This document shows positions 22,201 to 34,489 of a DNA stretch of 64,000 nucleotides, piece by piece. The stretch comes from Byssothecium circinans. Lineage: Eukaryota; Ascomycota; Dothideomycetes; Pleosporales; Massarinaceae. The stretch's first letter is position 1, and every line of letters starts with the position of its first letter. The stretch lies in contig ML976992.1 of NCBI GenBank assembly GCA_010015675.1, positions 574,404 through 638,403 on the forward strand, written 5' to 3'. The position numbers and the translations under genes were made by a program. The notes beneath the pieces are model-generated. The model was not told where the DNA came from. It made no database searches and saw only the letters and a list, made by a program, of their open reading frames with translations.

Positions 22201-24565
22201 AGAACATCTGCCTTCACCCGCTGCCGGTGTTTTCGCAACTTTGAAGGAGAAAGAGGCAGAGTCAAGGACCAGTTCGCGTAGCCGCAACCGACAAGATTTG
22301 CAACTCCACATGCAGGAAAAGGTCATCGAGCAAGGTTCAGAAACAGGGTTAAGCAGCAGCAACTTGAGTCCTCCGTTGACAGGTGCTAGTGTCAAGAGTG
22401 CGAAGGCCCGGAGCATTGATCAGTACATCAGCAGCTTGGAAGAAGCGAACCACCATGCTACTGCGGCTCGAAAGCGTGCTGAATCTAAAAACGACTCTCG
22501 ATCAGGCAGTCGCACCGCACGAACCCGCAGCCGCACACGTGAACAGTCAGAATCTCGTGGTCGTTCCGGGGCTCGTTACATCCCAAGAGCGAAACGCTCA
22601 CCATCATCACCAGTTCCAATGTCTCCTGAAGATGCCGGCATCTATGCCAAGTCCAGCAAAGAGGCTGCCACGAACACCGAAGCTTTCGATGACGAGCGTT
22701 ACTACAAGGTCGATGTCACTTCTCCAATTGCGACCGAGTCTGTTGCTAGCAGTCGAACGAACCGTAGTCGTGCTAGAGCCGCCGGTCTAGCCAAACCTAG
22801 ATCTTCTTCCAAAGCTGCCCGTCGCGCCGAATCCCCAGAAGGCGCACCTCGCACTCGAAGCCGGGCAGCTAGTCGTGCATCCAGCCGACATGCACCAGAT
22901 CGTGGACGGAGCGCCAATCGGGAAGAAAACTCTGCCATACGCTCACCGGGCTCTCCTCAACCAATGTTCCGTGAAGACGCCCTAACTCACGAGAAGTACG
23001 AGCCTGTTCGTCCTCGCGAACGGAGCTCCAGCCGACGACCGGGCGAGCGCGCAACAAGCACTCGCCGAGAGCAGTCTCCTGATCGCCGCATGCCTCGCGA
23101 TCGTTCAATGAGCCGCAAAGCTCAAACTGCTCTCCGCGAGTCCAGTCGACCGCGCGGCAATCACCGAGAGCCTTCCGTTGACCGTGCGTCCGAAAGAGCT
23201 CCAGAGTCAAGGCCTCAGTCCCGCCAATCCGATGTCTCTGGTCGCTCGGGCAAATTTTCGCGATCAAACATGATGTCTAGGAAGGAGATTGCTGCTAAGG
23301 AGTTGGAAGAGAGGAGGCTGTCGCTCGCTCGACGACCTTCCGCACCCGTCATTCCTCATCCCGGACAGCTAGCCCACCGTCCTGTACCCGCGGAGCGTTC
23401 CTACACTGATGGGGACTTCTTGCCGCTGTATAGAGATCCCATTCAGCGAAGCCACACTGCAGACCCTGAGATCTCCAAGAAGTATTCGCCAACCAACAGG
23501 ATTCCCGCCGGTGCCACTTCGACTACTTCAGTGCCCATTGGACTACCGGCTACCCCGCGAGCAATGCGCCATACTCGTTACATGAGTGCCGATCCGAATG
23601 AAAGAGAAAGCATTCCCGCTGTTCCATCCATCCCGGACAACATCGCGTACATGGCACAAGAGCCACGGGATCCTGCCCAACAAGATGACCTTGGTCCGCT
23701 CTTGCCTGCGACCACCTTTGGCCAACCATTTGCCCCCACGCGTGCCTCTTCGGCTCCTCCAGAGGACATCTCCCCTTCCAATGTCGCTCCAAGAGTATCT
23801 CCCACCTTCCCTATTGGAAGGCGCGGCTCTCTCGGCGGCAACCGTAGTCACAGTCGAATGAACACTTCGCCCGATCTATCAGCCTCTACAAACTACAAGC
23901 GTGTCAGCCCTCCGCCCATCACAGCTAGCATCGCCGAGACCATCCACGAAAGCCAAGTTGTAATCAGCCTGGAGCCAGAATCCACCGCTCCTCCCCTGCT
24001 TGCCGAGCTTCAACATCTCGCCAACCCACCACCTCCACCCCTTCACGTCGATACCAGCCCAAAGAGCAGCGTCGGTATGATCAACATTGCCATAGAGGAG
24101 AACTCAGCCGAGAAGCCTCAGGAAACTACATCCCCCGTCGCCGGCCCTTCAGCAACAAGCTCGCCCATCTCTCACCGCCGCGGCCGAGGCAGCATCAGCG
24201 AAAACATCGGGATGTCCTTCAAGCGAGTCACGGAGCGCATGCGCAGCACAAGCCGTTCTCGCAACAAGTCCCCTCCCATCTCCCGTCCCGAGATCGCGCC
24301 CTACGAGAGCGTCCCCGAGTTCTCTTTCCCGCGGAGCGCCAGTGCCCGATCACCCGCCGAAGGCCAAGGCAGCGAGCACTTTGGCAAGCTCTCGCCTCCT
24401 CCACCGCCGCCAGTCCAGCCCATGGAGCAAGTCGTCTCCCCGATCGATGAAGCGAGGAACTCGCAGTTTGCGGGCTACAAGCACCCGAAGGAGATCCGCG
24501 CTAACATGCCACCTCAAATGCTCCAAGCCGGCGTCTACGAGGGTCCTGAGGGTCCTATGATCTAG
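19237..24565 (+). CDS. Large WD40 / alpha-solenoid protein with Ser/Arg-rich disordered tail
   Basis: Five exons: 19237-19648, 19704-19827, 19883-20191, 20284-21122 and 21171-24565 (1692 aa). The N-terminal ~395 residues form WD40-like repeats (STAIVWDLLTGDEVARF, GDLRVWSVPK, QTCAWDVRTKRVTYEPVP, YGVQQYDLN). Residues ~545-745 look like a helical TPR/solenoid: VGETFVQRLLEKGDIHPAVA, HNDAIEVYVSCKYYMEAILL, ESSEPWFSPRAQDAVF. From ~760 on the protein is Ser/Arg/Pro rich and disordered, with many RSRS and SPxP motifs suggesting phosphorylation. WD40 plus solenoid recalls Gemin5 or Sec31-type architectures, but I recognise no named orthologue. The fourth intron (21123-21170, 48 bp, GTAAGT, CTAAC branch, ATATAG) is a multiple of three without a stop; removing it gives IRDELARHPPGSAAAVLL. 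The last exon is unusually long (3.4 kb). Confidence 0.82.
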
Positions 24566-26117
24566 ACCATCGCATCTCACGCTCATCGAATACAAAACTA
24601 CACGCAAACAAACTTTTCAGACTTTCATGTTCAATTTAATACGTTAGTGTACCACACTACGACGACCCGTTTACGAATCTTCCGATCATACATACACCAC
24701 TGCACTGCACCAATACCGTGTTAGCGTACACGTACACGCACACTCTTCAAAACCATCTTTAACGCCATATATCATTGTTGATTTACTGTTCCTTTTTCTC
24801 GTATTTGTTTTGGAAGCGTAGCATTTGTTATCCATTTATGCTTTTCGTCTTTTCGCTTGTGCTCTTTTGTTTTTGAAGCAGTATCATTAGCGTGTTTGTT
24901 ATTTCATCTCATCTCCTTCATCATCTATCATCCACACCATCATCCCCCCTGCATTATCTTCATCATCGTCGTCATCACCAACATGATGATACCGAAGACC
25001 TATTCATTTCATGGAAATTTGCGCTTCGCGGCGGTAAATGTCGATACCCCCTTTTAAATTCATGTTCTGGAGCCTCGGGCTTCTTCTCTTCCATTGCGCT
25101 TTCGCTGTATGTAACTGACCTTGGCTCTGCTCATCCATCATCAGAGCGGGGGGAAGGAAAAGCAAAGGTTGTTGTAAGCGTACGTTGTCGTCCTCTGTGG
25201 ATTGTTGCTGTTGCACCATTTTGTGCTTTTTCCCTTGCTAGTGTGTGGTGTGTATTATTCTCTGGTGCGAGGGGAAGGACTTGTGTATATTGGGCGGTTT
25301 GGAGACTCGAATTGAGTTGGAGGGAACGGCACCATGGACTTGTCCAGATCAGAAGCGGAAGACGCGCGAAAGATGCATGGCCGTGGGAGATGATGGCCTA
25401 GCAGCGGAGAAAGCAGTTCGGAGGCCCCCAGGGACCTAACCTCCCTCTGATTGAGTGAAGACGCAAGCGCGGCGCGACGTTTCTTCACTTCTTAATAATG
25501 TACATTCTTTTTTGCCAATGTCTCAGAATTTCTACATCTCGTACCGCTCTCTCCTTGCTCCTTCTCCTGTGGCTTTTGCGCGGTTCCTCACTCCTTCTCT
25601 TGCAACCCGCGTGCACGGACAGCATCTGCACTCTTCATCTCACCTCTATTACCTCCCTTGGCTCTAAATTGCAAACTACGCTGGTAAATAAATACGGGAT
25701 ATGAATGCGGGGATATACTTTATACCAAAGACGAGTGCCTCGCGGCAAAAATGTTGGCAGTTGTTTTCTCTTTTCTTCTCTTTCGGGTTTGTTTCGTTTG
25801 AAGCGCTGGAGGGATTTCTTGTCACTCTTTCATTGACTGATTGCTGTTTGGGAGGTTGAGCTGGCGTGGCTTGAAGTAATTAGTATGGGTAGCATAGGAT
25901 TTATGGAGTCGCTCCTTACCAGAATAGGTGTTGAAGTGCAATGCGATGTTCTGTGAATTTGTGGCGTTGCATCTTACACCGCCCGGCAGAATACTTCCCC
26001 GCGGTGATGATGTACGGATGCGATTTCTCGAACCACTTCCGCCAAAAAGCCAAACGTCTATAAAACCGCCACCACCACATCAATCCATTATAATTCTGAC
26101 AACGAAAGCTTTCCACA
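24566..26117. other. Intergenic, T-rich 3' region then upstream region of the ankyrin gene
   Basis: 1.55 kb. The first part is T-rich with CATCATC/TCATCATC runs and fits a 3' UTR. No ORF looks coding. The ankyrin gene's promoter must lie in the last few hundred bases, where the leader contains TATAAAAC shortly before its ATG. Confidence 0.45.
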
Positions 26118-26936
26118 ATGGAGGCCGCAAGGTCCAAATTCGCAATCCACGAAGCCTGTCGAGAAGGCCAAAGTACGTACACCACCATCCAACCTCTCAC
26201 CCCAACTTCATCCCACATCCCCACCCCTCACCCCACCCACCAATCTCCCCGCTCTAACTAACACCCCCCTCCAGCCGCAAAAGTCGAATCCCTCCTCACC
26301 GCGAACCCCAAACTCGCCGCCCTCCGCGACGACGACGACCGCCTCCCCCTCCACTGGGCCGTATCCTACAACCACCTCGCGATCGTCTCGCTCCTCGTGC
26401 AAGCCCCGACCTTCGACGCCGACGCCCCGGACGGCTCCGGCTGGACACCCCTAATGATAGCCTGCTCGCGGCACGACGCCGAAGCCATCGCCGCGCTCCT
26501 CCTCGCCAAAGGCGCAGACCCCAACGCCACCAACAACGCCGGCCAAACCGCGCTGCACTTCTGCGCCTCCAAGGCGAACCTGGACCTCACGCGCACGCTG
26601 CTCTCGCACAAGCCGGCCGCGTCGGCGCGCGTGAGGGATAAGCGGGGCCAGGTGCCGCTGCATCGCGCCGCGGCCGTGGGGAGCGTGCCTGTTATGAGGG
26701 AGTTGTTGGGGAGGGGGAGGAGCGCGGTTAATGCTGGTGATGTCGATGGGATGACGGCGTTGCATCATGCGGTTTGTGAGGGGCATGGGGATGCGGCGTT
26801 GTTGTTGCTGGTTAGTGGCGCGGAGTGGGATCGGAGGGATGCTGAGGGAAGGGTGCCGTTGGAGTTGTGTCCGGATGCGAAGACGAGGAGGTTTATTGTG
26901 CAGGCGGCGGAGAGGGAGGGGATTGATTTAGAGTAG
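26118..26936 (+). CDS. nas6: Ankyrin-repeat 26S proteasome assembly chaperone, Nas6/gankyrin-type
   Basis: Exons 26118-26172 and 26275-26936 (238 aa; yeast Nas6 and human gankyrin/PSMD10 are about 226-228). The protein is a stack of ankyrin repeats: FAIHEACREGQTAKVESLL, DRLPLHWAVSYNHLAIVSLL, SGWTPLMIACSRHDAEAIAA, AGQTALHFCASKANLDLTRT, RGQVPLHRAAAVGSVPVMRE, DGMTALHHAVCEGHGDAALL and EGRVPLELCPD. Nas6/gankyrin binds the Rpt3 ATPase C-domain during base assembly. The length and the start FAIHEAC support this assignment over a generic ankyrin protein. The intron is 102 bp with a C-rich acceptor tract and a CTAAC branch. The second half of the coding sequence switches to G-rich codon choice (GTTGTTGGGG-type) from the C-rich first half. 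Confidence 0.85.
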
Positions 26937-27344
26937 TGGGGTGTTTGGGTGGGTTGGGCGGAGTATTGAGGGTGGGGAAGTATATGGAGGTGCATTATAC
27001 CCTGGCGTTCTTTCTGATATTTTTACTTTGCGATATAATACAACAAGTGGCTCGAAAATCCTTTCCGTGTCCAATCTGCAGCCCTAGATCTCGAATAAGC
27101 AGTAGTAAGTACAACACCTCGATGTCACGATTGCTGGGATAAGCAGAATGGTGCAGAGATGAAGATTGACTCTCAAAGCAATCAAAAAGATACATGCCGT
27201 AGAAATGCATGAAGACCTAGTGGTGCCAGCCCCGAAGATTGAAACCAAACAGCAAGGCTCCAAACCATGCAACCCACATCCCAGCCTCTAAATATCGCAC
27301 AAACCATACCATGACGCACGAACCCTACAACCCCAACCCAACCT

Positions 27345-30118
27345 CTACTGCATAGTCGACACCAGATCCCGATAAATCTTCTTCAAATCCGCCACATCAC
27401 CCTCCAACTCCTCAACCTTCTCGCTCTTCTCGCCCATCATCTCAAGCGTAGTCTGATACCTCTCATCCACAGCCTTCAATTCCAGCTCCAGCTTCTCCAC
27501 CTTCTCGTCCAAGCCCCTCTTCTGATCAATCTCTCGCATCAGCGCGACAACTTCTTCACGGGCTTCGTCCCGTTGGGCTACTAAGCGTGCCATTTCCTCT
27601 TTGGAAGTCGCCTTCTCGGATTCGAGACGGCGGACGGCAGCACTCATGCGCTCAACGAGTTGGACAGAGGGTCCGGCACCGACTGTGGATACGCTGATCA
27701 TGTCGTGGATGGTGCGGTGTGGGGAGGATGATTCGTCGAACTCGACGGCGTGGAGCGATGGCGTGTTCGACGTGTTTGCGCCGTTGGGGTTGGAGGAGAA
27801 GCTGGATGGGAACGAGTCTTGCCGCTGTGGTGTTCCAATGTCAGGTGTGCGGAAGCTGGCTTGTGACATATTCGGGGTGGACTTTTGGCGTGAGCTGGTT
27901 GGTCGGCGTGCTTCGTCGAGCATGCGGTCCATGGGTGACAGTGGCATCTCCATGTTATGTGTTATCGAGCGGGGTGTAGTGATTCTCTTGTTGTGGAGAG
28001 CAAGCGGGTCTGGGGAGTGCCTGCGGTATGATGCACTCGGTGAACCGGTGCGTAGGTGGTTAGCGCTTAACGATAATGCTTGTGACTGCATTTCGACGTT
28101 CCACTTGTTCCTCTCTTCTTCAAGTCGCTGTTGAAGATCTGCCTCCCAGATCTTCTTCTCACGCTCAAGATCTGACCGTGCCTCTTGAGCGGTTGACTCG
28201 GCTTGTGTGAGTCGGGCTTGCAGCTTTTGGGCTGATGCGCGTTGCTCGGTGAGATCTTGCTCCAAAGTTCGGGCTCGGTCATTGATGGTTTCGAGCTCAT
28301 CTTCCAAACGACGAGCTTTTGAGTTCACCTCTCTAGCTTTCCGTCGCACATCCGATTCTCGTTTGGCAACTTCGTCACGGTCTTTCTCAAGTGCTGCCAC
28401 GCGCGAGGTGAGCGTGCCTTCGATGCCCTGCCAGTTCTCAGACGCAAGAGCATACTGGGTCTGCAGAGTTTCGATTTGGCGGAGTAGTTTCGCCTGAGAA
28501 TCGCCTGTTGCTGAAGATGAAACTTCTTCTGAGCGGCTACGGAGGAGTTCGAGCTTCGATTCAAGATTCTATACATCATCAGCAGCGCTCAACAAAGGTG
28601 AGATTCTAGGTCACTTACAGCAATCTCGCCTCGCAGTTCAAGCTCGGCGACCTTTGCTCTCTCTTGTTGTGATGTAGCCTCTTCTTTAGCGGTCTGCAGC
28701 TCTCGCTTGGCGCGATCTTCGGCAAGTTTCTTCTCGATGCGCAAGTTCTCCAAGTCTTCTTTCAGTGACGCTGTGGCTCGTCTCTCGGCATCTAGTGCTC
28801 CAGTTTGCGCCCTCTTTTCAGCATCCTCAGCTCTTAACAATGCATCGTTGAGCTGCCTCCTGAGCTCCGTTATGGTCAAACCGGCCTCTTCTCGCTCCGA
28901 CCGAATCAGCTCAATGTCTTTCTCGATCTTAGCGACAACCTTGAGCTTCTCTTGTGCTGCCTTTTCAGAAGATTCAGCGCGTCTCGCACGTTCTGTCTGT
29001 TCTGATATACTTCTCTCGGCCTTCGAGAGTCGCTGCTTCAGCGTTGTGACCTCTCGATCCGTCTCCAGAGCTTTTGCGCGCATCTTCTTGATCGTAGTCA
29101 TGTGCTTCATCTCGGTCTTGGACAGCCTCTGGCCTTCCTCCATGAGCGCTGCGATCTGTGTATCCTTGTCTGCAAGTTTCTTGTCCGTCGGTGTTGCCTC
29201 TGAATCGGCCGACGCAGTTTTGGCGGAAGACGCAAGTTGTTGCGCAAGATATGTGAGCTTCGACTGTAGGGCGTCAATGCGCTCGAGGTGCGAATTTAGC
29301 TCATCACGGTGCTCGCGAAGAGTCTCATCGTGTGTCTTTTGAAGTGTAGATAGCTCCGTCTGTAGGATTTCGGGGTCTTCGGAGAGCATCGTGTCAGGTT
29401 CTGCGGGGGTAGATATCTCGAATGAGGGGCGGGAGCGGACGCTGTCAATCGACTGGCGCGGGGAGGTTACTTGCGGTGTTCGAATCGAGGGAAGAGACAT
29501 GGTAGGCATTGCTGGTGATGAAGGCTGTTTTGATATTATGGGTGGAGATAGGATTGGAGCTTCGGTGGAGGGGCGAGGTGACGATTCGCCCTTCGCTTCA
29601 TCTGCTTTCGATGCTTCATCCTTCACGGTTGCAGATGTTTCCACTACTGGCTCTGTGATGGATATCTTCGAATCTATGCTTGCCCTTGACGCATCAGCGG
29701 CCACGGCGGGGCTCTTCAACGCTGGACTTCCTGGTCGTGAGCCAAGCTCAGACGATGGTCTTGACTCTGCTCCCTCCTTGCCCTTGTTGACAGCTTTTGC
29801 CAGTCGATCTTGTAACCGCGAGCTCGGCCGGCTTCGAGAAGAGCTGCGAGAGGCTACAACTCATTAGCATACTGCTCACTGTGATCTCTTATGGCCCCCA
29901 GTTCCAATCGCAGTCTACCCACCTTGTTCAACCTGCAAGCGCTGCTTGTCCGCCCCCGTCTTTGCGGTGTCCTGCTTAGCCGCCTCAGCAGCAGCCTTCG
30001 CTCTCGCGCCCGCACCCGCCTGGTCATCATCTGCCAGTATCGTATCCAGCCGCGACTCGAGGCCTGCGACGGCGCTCCCCAGCAGCGAGCCCCATCCTCC
30101 CTTCTTCTGCGAGCTCAT
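27345..30118 (-). CDS. TMF1/Sgm1-type coiled-coil golgin (Rab6-binding)
   Basis: Three exons on the minus strand: 30118-29923, 29853-28619 and 28568-27345 (884 aa). Introns are 29922-29854 (69 bp, GCTAATGA branch) and 28618-28569 (50 bp). The N terminus SQKKGGWGSLLGSAVAGLES is an amphipathic, family-typical start of TMF proteins. A Ser/Pro-rich segment follows, then a long central coiled coil (about 250-560), a short Pro/Ser linker (THNMEMPLSPMDRMLDEARR) and a final coiled coil ending RYQTTLEMMGEKSEKVEELE, then DLKKIYRDLVSTMQ. That C-terminus matches the TMF TATA-binding/Rab6-binding domain. TMF golgins tether vesicles at the Golgi. The ATG at 30118 (MSSQKK) is preferred to the upstream in-frame codon at 30151 because homologous sequence starts there. 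Confidence 0.86.
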
Positions 30119-31138
30119 GTTCGTATTTCCTGCCTCTTGCTTCAATCGCAATTGGCGTGGGTAGTATGCAAAGCGTAACTAGCAATCACCGCGCGTTCGT
30201 CTTCCGTCTAGGACCGTTCATGGCTCGGGTGTGCAAAAGGCCAGATTGGAGAAGCTGAGGTTGCACCTGAGCACGTAAGGCTCTCGCGCGGGGGTCCAGG
30301 ATATGGGGCGTGTAATGTAGGGCGATCGCACGATGGCGCAGGCGCAGACGCGTACGTAAGCTTGTTCTGCTTTTGATGCCCGTAAAGAGAGTGGATGGGT
30401 AGGAAGAGGCGCGGTTCGTATTCGTGCTTATGAGGTATAGGAATTGGAGGATCGCGTGGGAGACTAGGGCAGTGCTAGGTTTGAAACAATGTTCACCAGC
30501 GTGTCCCGGTGGTGCAAGCGAGGGATGGATGTTCGAATGCTAAAGGTTGGGCATCCCTAATATAACATGCAGTTTCATAGCATGCATACAAGGTGCATGG
30601 GCGTTTGCATTCCATGTTCGCTCCGGGAGTTCCCGTTCGGGTTAGCAGCCTCTCTACAGAATGATGCATGTGTACCAGTCAAGCGGGACCACACCTCATC
30701 TCCACCCCACGAAGTCTAAATATTGATATTGACCATATGAGACTGTTGAGAATGCCACTAGCAGTAGGACATATTTCCCCTTTATTCCCGTCTTCTTCCA
30801 GATGTCCTTCAAGATAACCATACAAATGACGCAATTCCGTCTTCGTCTTTCACTATTACACAGTTTTCTATGCTCCTCGAAGAAGCTTACAGATATCTCT
30901 CTGATAATCTGTAGCCTGTAATTTCCCTCATTCTAAGACCGCCAAATGCTTTCACTCCTTGAAGCCCCTTCAAAGTCAAGTCATTTGCTTATATATTGCT
31001 TCCATCTCATACTGGACATGAACATGTACAAACAACAGTCACCAAAGAATTAGGATAAAGGAACAATCCTCCTTCTACAATATTTTCCGCTTAATTGACT
31101 ATACACTCACGCTTTGTACAAAACTAACCCACCCCCAG
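30119..31138. other. Intergenic between golgin gene and nitrilase relic
   Basis: 1.0 kb upstream of both divergent genes. AT content rises after 30700. No ORF, RNA gene or clear promoter element was seen. Confidence 0.45.
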
Positions 31139-31982
31139 GCAATCGGCCAAATCCGCTCCACAGCCTCCCCCCACCACAACCTCACCCAATGCCAGGCCCT
31201 CATAAAAAAGCCTCGCTCGCCGGTGCAGCAGCACTCTTCCTCCCCGAAGCCTCTGACTACGTAGCCTCCAACGCCGCCGAGACAATCTCCCTCTGCCAAC
31301 CCGTCTCGCGCTCCGACTTCGTCCAGGGCTCCAATCCTCAGCCCAACAACACAATCTCCCCATCAGCGTAGGCGTCCACGAACCCACCGCCGACGCCCAA
31401 AGAGTAAAAAACACACTCCTCCGGATCGATGCCTCCGGTACAATCACACACCGATACCAAAAACCGCACCTCTTCGACGTCGACATAAAAAACGGGCCGA
31501 TACTCAAAGAATCAAACTCCGTAGAACCCGGTCCAAGGATAGAACCCCCCTTCACCACTACCTTGGGAAAAATCGGTTCCCTGATATGTTTCGACCTGCG
31601 CTTCCCTGAACCCTCGCTCGCCCTGCGACACCGCGGCGCGGAAATCCTTCTCTATCCCTCCGCCTTCACGGTGCCGACGGGGAAGGCGCACTGGGAGACG
31701 TTGCTCCGGGCGCGCGCTATTGAGACGCAGAGCTATGTTATTGCGGCTGCGCAGTGCGGGGTCCATAATGAGGAGAAGACAAGGAGGAGTTATGGGCATA
31801 GTATGATTGTGGATCCGTGGGGGACGGTGGTGGCGGAGTTGGGGGGCGAGGAGGATGGGAAGGGGAGGGGTTTGGATGTGGGGGAGATTGCGGTTGCGGA
31901 GATTGATTTGGAGGGGTTGGAAAGGGTGAGGAGGGAGGTGCCGTTGTTGAGGAGGCCGGATGCTTATGGGGAGATTGTTTGA
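31139..31982 (+). pseudogene. Nitrilase-superfamily (NIT1/amidase-type) gene with two frameshifts and no visible start
   Basis: The encoded product is a carbon-nitrogen hydrolase of the Nit1/Nit2 branch (deaminated-glutathione/omega-amidase type). The catalytic triad is present: Glu in ALFLPEASDY, Lys in YQKPHLFDVDI and Cys in SLICFDLRFPE, followed by SAFTVPTGKAHWETLLRARA and SYGHSMIVDPWG. However, three reading frames are needed. Frame A (31139-~31206) gives AIGQIRSTASPHHNLTQCQA then LIKK; a single base is missing in an A6 run (31203-31208). Frame B gives ASLAGAAALFLPEASDY to SDFVQ; another base is missing in the GGG at 31326-31328. Frame C gives GLQSSAQQHNLPISVGVHEP and runs to the TGA at 31980-31982. 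No in-frame ATG precedes AIGQIRST. The absence of other stops suggests recent inactivation, or homopolymer indel errors in the assembly plus a missed first exon. Confidence 0.7.
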
Positions 31983-32523
31983 GGGCGCGGTGGAGTGCTT
32001 GGGATGGGGTAGTGTTGTGTTGCAGTTTGGACGTGGAAAGGGATGTGATGCATAGCCTCTTGCAGTAGCGAAATCTTGAGACGAAGTTAACAACTATACT
32101 CTGCAAAACTTATCTGAGAGGGTTTCAGTACCTGATACTCTACTTCATTGCTAGTGTTTAATGGTAAACACGAGTTTTGATAGCTTATTCATTCCCGAGA
32201 TTATCTTTCCGCGAGAGATAGCATTATAAGATGAGTAAAGTCTAAGAAATTAAGCAGCTATACACTGAGAACTTGTCTTCCGGCCCCTTTAAGCCCAGAC
32301 TAAGTCCGCCTGCAAATTCTCACAGCAAGCAGCATATCATAGTAGAAGACACCGCCGCCACATCCGCGCACTGTAAAACAGATAGATCACTAAGGACATA
32401 CAGAAAGATATCAAACCTCCGCACAAACATCAAGTACCGTGACCTAGTCGTCATCCACATCGCTCATAGGGTAACATGGCCCGACAGTTTTTGGGAACAT
32501 GTTAGAGCTACATGAACTCCACA
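31983..32523. other. Intergenic, AT-leaning, no gene
   Basis: 540 bp between convergent genes. AT-rich around 32140-32270. No ORF or RNA gene was seen. Confidence 0.5.
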
Positions 32524-34489
32524 TCATGTCTCGTCATCTTCCCCATGCCCAACCCTCCGCCACCGCTCCATCTTCGCACTCGCTTTATCCTCACTGTTCG
32601 CCCACTGCCAAACATTCCACCAAACCTTTTTCCACTCCTTGTCGAACACCGCCGCGATATCCCTCTTCACAATCGTTCCGTCCACGACTGCGTCCTTGGG
32701 GCCTTCGCCTAAATTCGCGCATATTGAGTTAGCGAAGCTGATCGAAGAGAGTACCTGAGTATCTTGTCTTGACTGCAACAGGGTGATACTCACTCTGTAA
32801 GTCGAAATTTACAAGCGCCTTCTCCTTCAACCACGAACTCATATCATCGACTACGTTGAACAGTCCAGTCGGACTAGGGTTGCTCACCCAGTGGGAATTT
32901 ATAGACGCTTCGGACTGGTGTATAGTGGCGCGGCCGATGATGTTGAGATGTATTACGCTGTTGCGCATCAAGACGCGTACATTGTGGTGTGAGGCTGGAT
33001 ACGGAGATGTGTAGTCAAGGCCTGCGCGGAAGCGGAATGTGGGTAAGGGGATTTGATAGGAATCTGTCGTACTAGGGACGAGGACTCGTGGATAGGGGGT
33101 CTTGCGTGAAATGTTGTGGCGTACGACGAGGTCGATTATGTCGGGAGGCTGTAGGTAGGTCTGTCCTGCCAGGAGGAAGAGCTGAAGGAATCTGGCGATA
33201 TCATATTAGCAAATGATCTGTATTCGGGGTGAGCGGGAAGCTTCTGGATTATTGAATACCTTGTGGAATAATACGAGCTCTTCTCCAGATCTGACGGAAA
33301 TGTGAGTGGCAGTTTTGAAGAGCACCGATCAGCTAGGAACGTTCCATGTACCGGTAGTAGATGATGGTACAAGAACATGAACACGGCATATCGATCCAGC
33401 TGTTCAACAATGGGAATCACCGAATTCTCTGTAACAAACTTCTTACAGACCTCCAGCAATCTGATCTGGAGAGTGAAGACTGGTGATGGGTAGTGGAATT
33501 GTGTTAGCACCCAACGAATCTCGTTCAAGAGCCACACAGAGACAACGGCACAGTGAAATCGTCCTCGTTGGTCCGCATTGAAGCTGGTAAAACTGGCCTC
33601 ATCCTGCGCTAAGCGGGGGGATGAATTGCCATCGTTGAAGTCATCTTCGCGCCCGACAGCCGCTGTAGATGTAGATTAGCGGCGGTCTGGAGAAGACAGC
33701 CAGGGAGCTACTTACTTTGGTACGAGCCGAGAAGGTCATGGCCATCCTTGCTGGAGTCCACTGACACAAGATCACGATTGCCTAAATTGGGATACAGAGT
33801 TAGCAAAGGTCATTTAGAGAAGCATCAAATGTTTCGTGGAGCATCTTTGGAGGTGGCCAGAAAGCCGTACTAATCTTCGTACAATAAAGTGGGTTTACTC
33901 ACACTGATCCAACTGTCTTTGTAGCCAGCGGTCCTCCAGGAACCGAAGCCCCTGATATCGAGCCAGTATCTCGTGAATCCGTGCATCTGGCAGACATGTA
34001 TTGCAGGGCCCTTTAGAGCACTCGCCCGTCACGGCAGTCACAAGCTGAGTCTCGAAATCGTTGTAGACGACTCTGTCATGTGGATGAGAGCCTGGCTGAG
34101 TCGCTAGAATAGGACTAAAGATTGTATTGCTAAATCAGCGAGATTCGTCAATACAGCCGCCAGTACGAGTTGTTTCAAAAAGCTTAGCCATTTTGAAAAG
34201 AGCAATGGCTGCTCTATGCAGTGCAAGTGACTTACGGAATCTGTACGGTGGTGTACTGATATACAATTTCGCGGTGAAGATCTAGCGCCCGGGAGAGAGA
34301 TAGGTCGAATCGATGCTGGGGCGATGTACCGATGACAGACCTCATGATCTCGTTGTACACGGTCTGTCGTTGAATCACATGGAAGGCTGCCTTGCATGTT
34401 CGCCCGAAATGGTGAACATCATCGATACTGCAGAGGTAATGGAAGATTTCCTCTAGGAGCTCGGCTGGAAGCCTCGAGATATGAGGCAT
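32524..34489 (-). CDS. F-box protein, six exons
   Basis: 510 aa from exons 34489-34236, 34129-33903, 33781-33716, 33662-33260, 33191-32794 and 32708-32524. All five introns have fungal donors (GTAAGT, GTGAGT, GTAAGT, GTATTC, GTGAGT) and CTAAC/CTAAT-like branches, and the exon lengths sum to a multiple of three. Residues ~5-42 form an F-box (LPAELLEEIFHYLCSIDDVH then HFGRTCKAAFHVI), the Skp1-binding module of SCF ubiquitin ligases. Downstream there is a Cys cluster (GECSKGPCNTCLPDARI) and helical sequence (SVWLLNEIRWVLTQFHY, DIIDLVVRHNISRKT), but no LRR or WD40 repeats, so the substrate-recognition part is of unknown type. The Trp-rich C-terminus (KKVWWNVWQWANSED) is distinctive. Divergent from TAF10. 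The start is the first ATG and is immediately followed by the F-box. Confidence 0.85.

Noticed and set aside
21676..22416. 246-codon minus-strand open frame inside the WD40 gene
   Set aside because: Antisense shadow of a GC-rich Ser/Arg coding region; no family resemblance.
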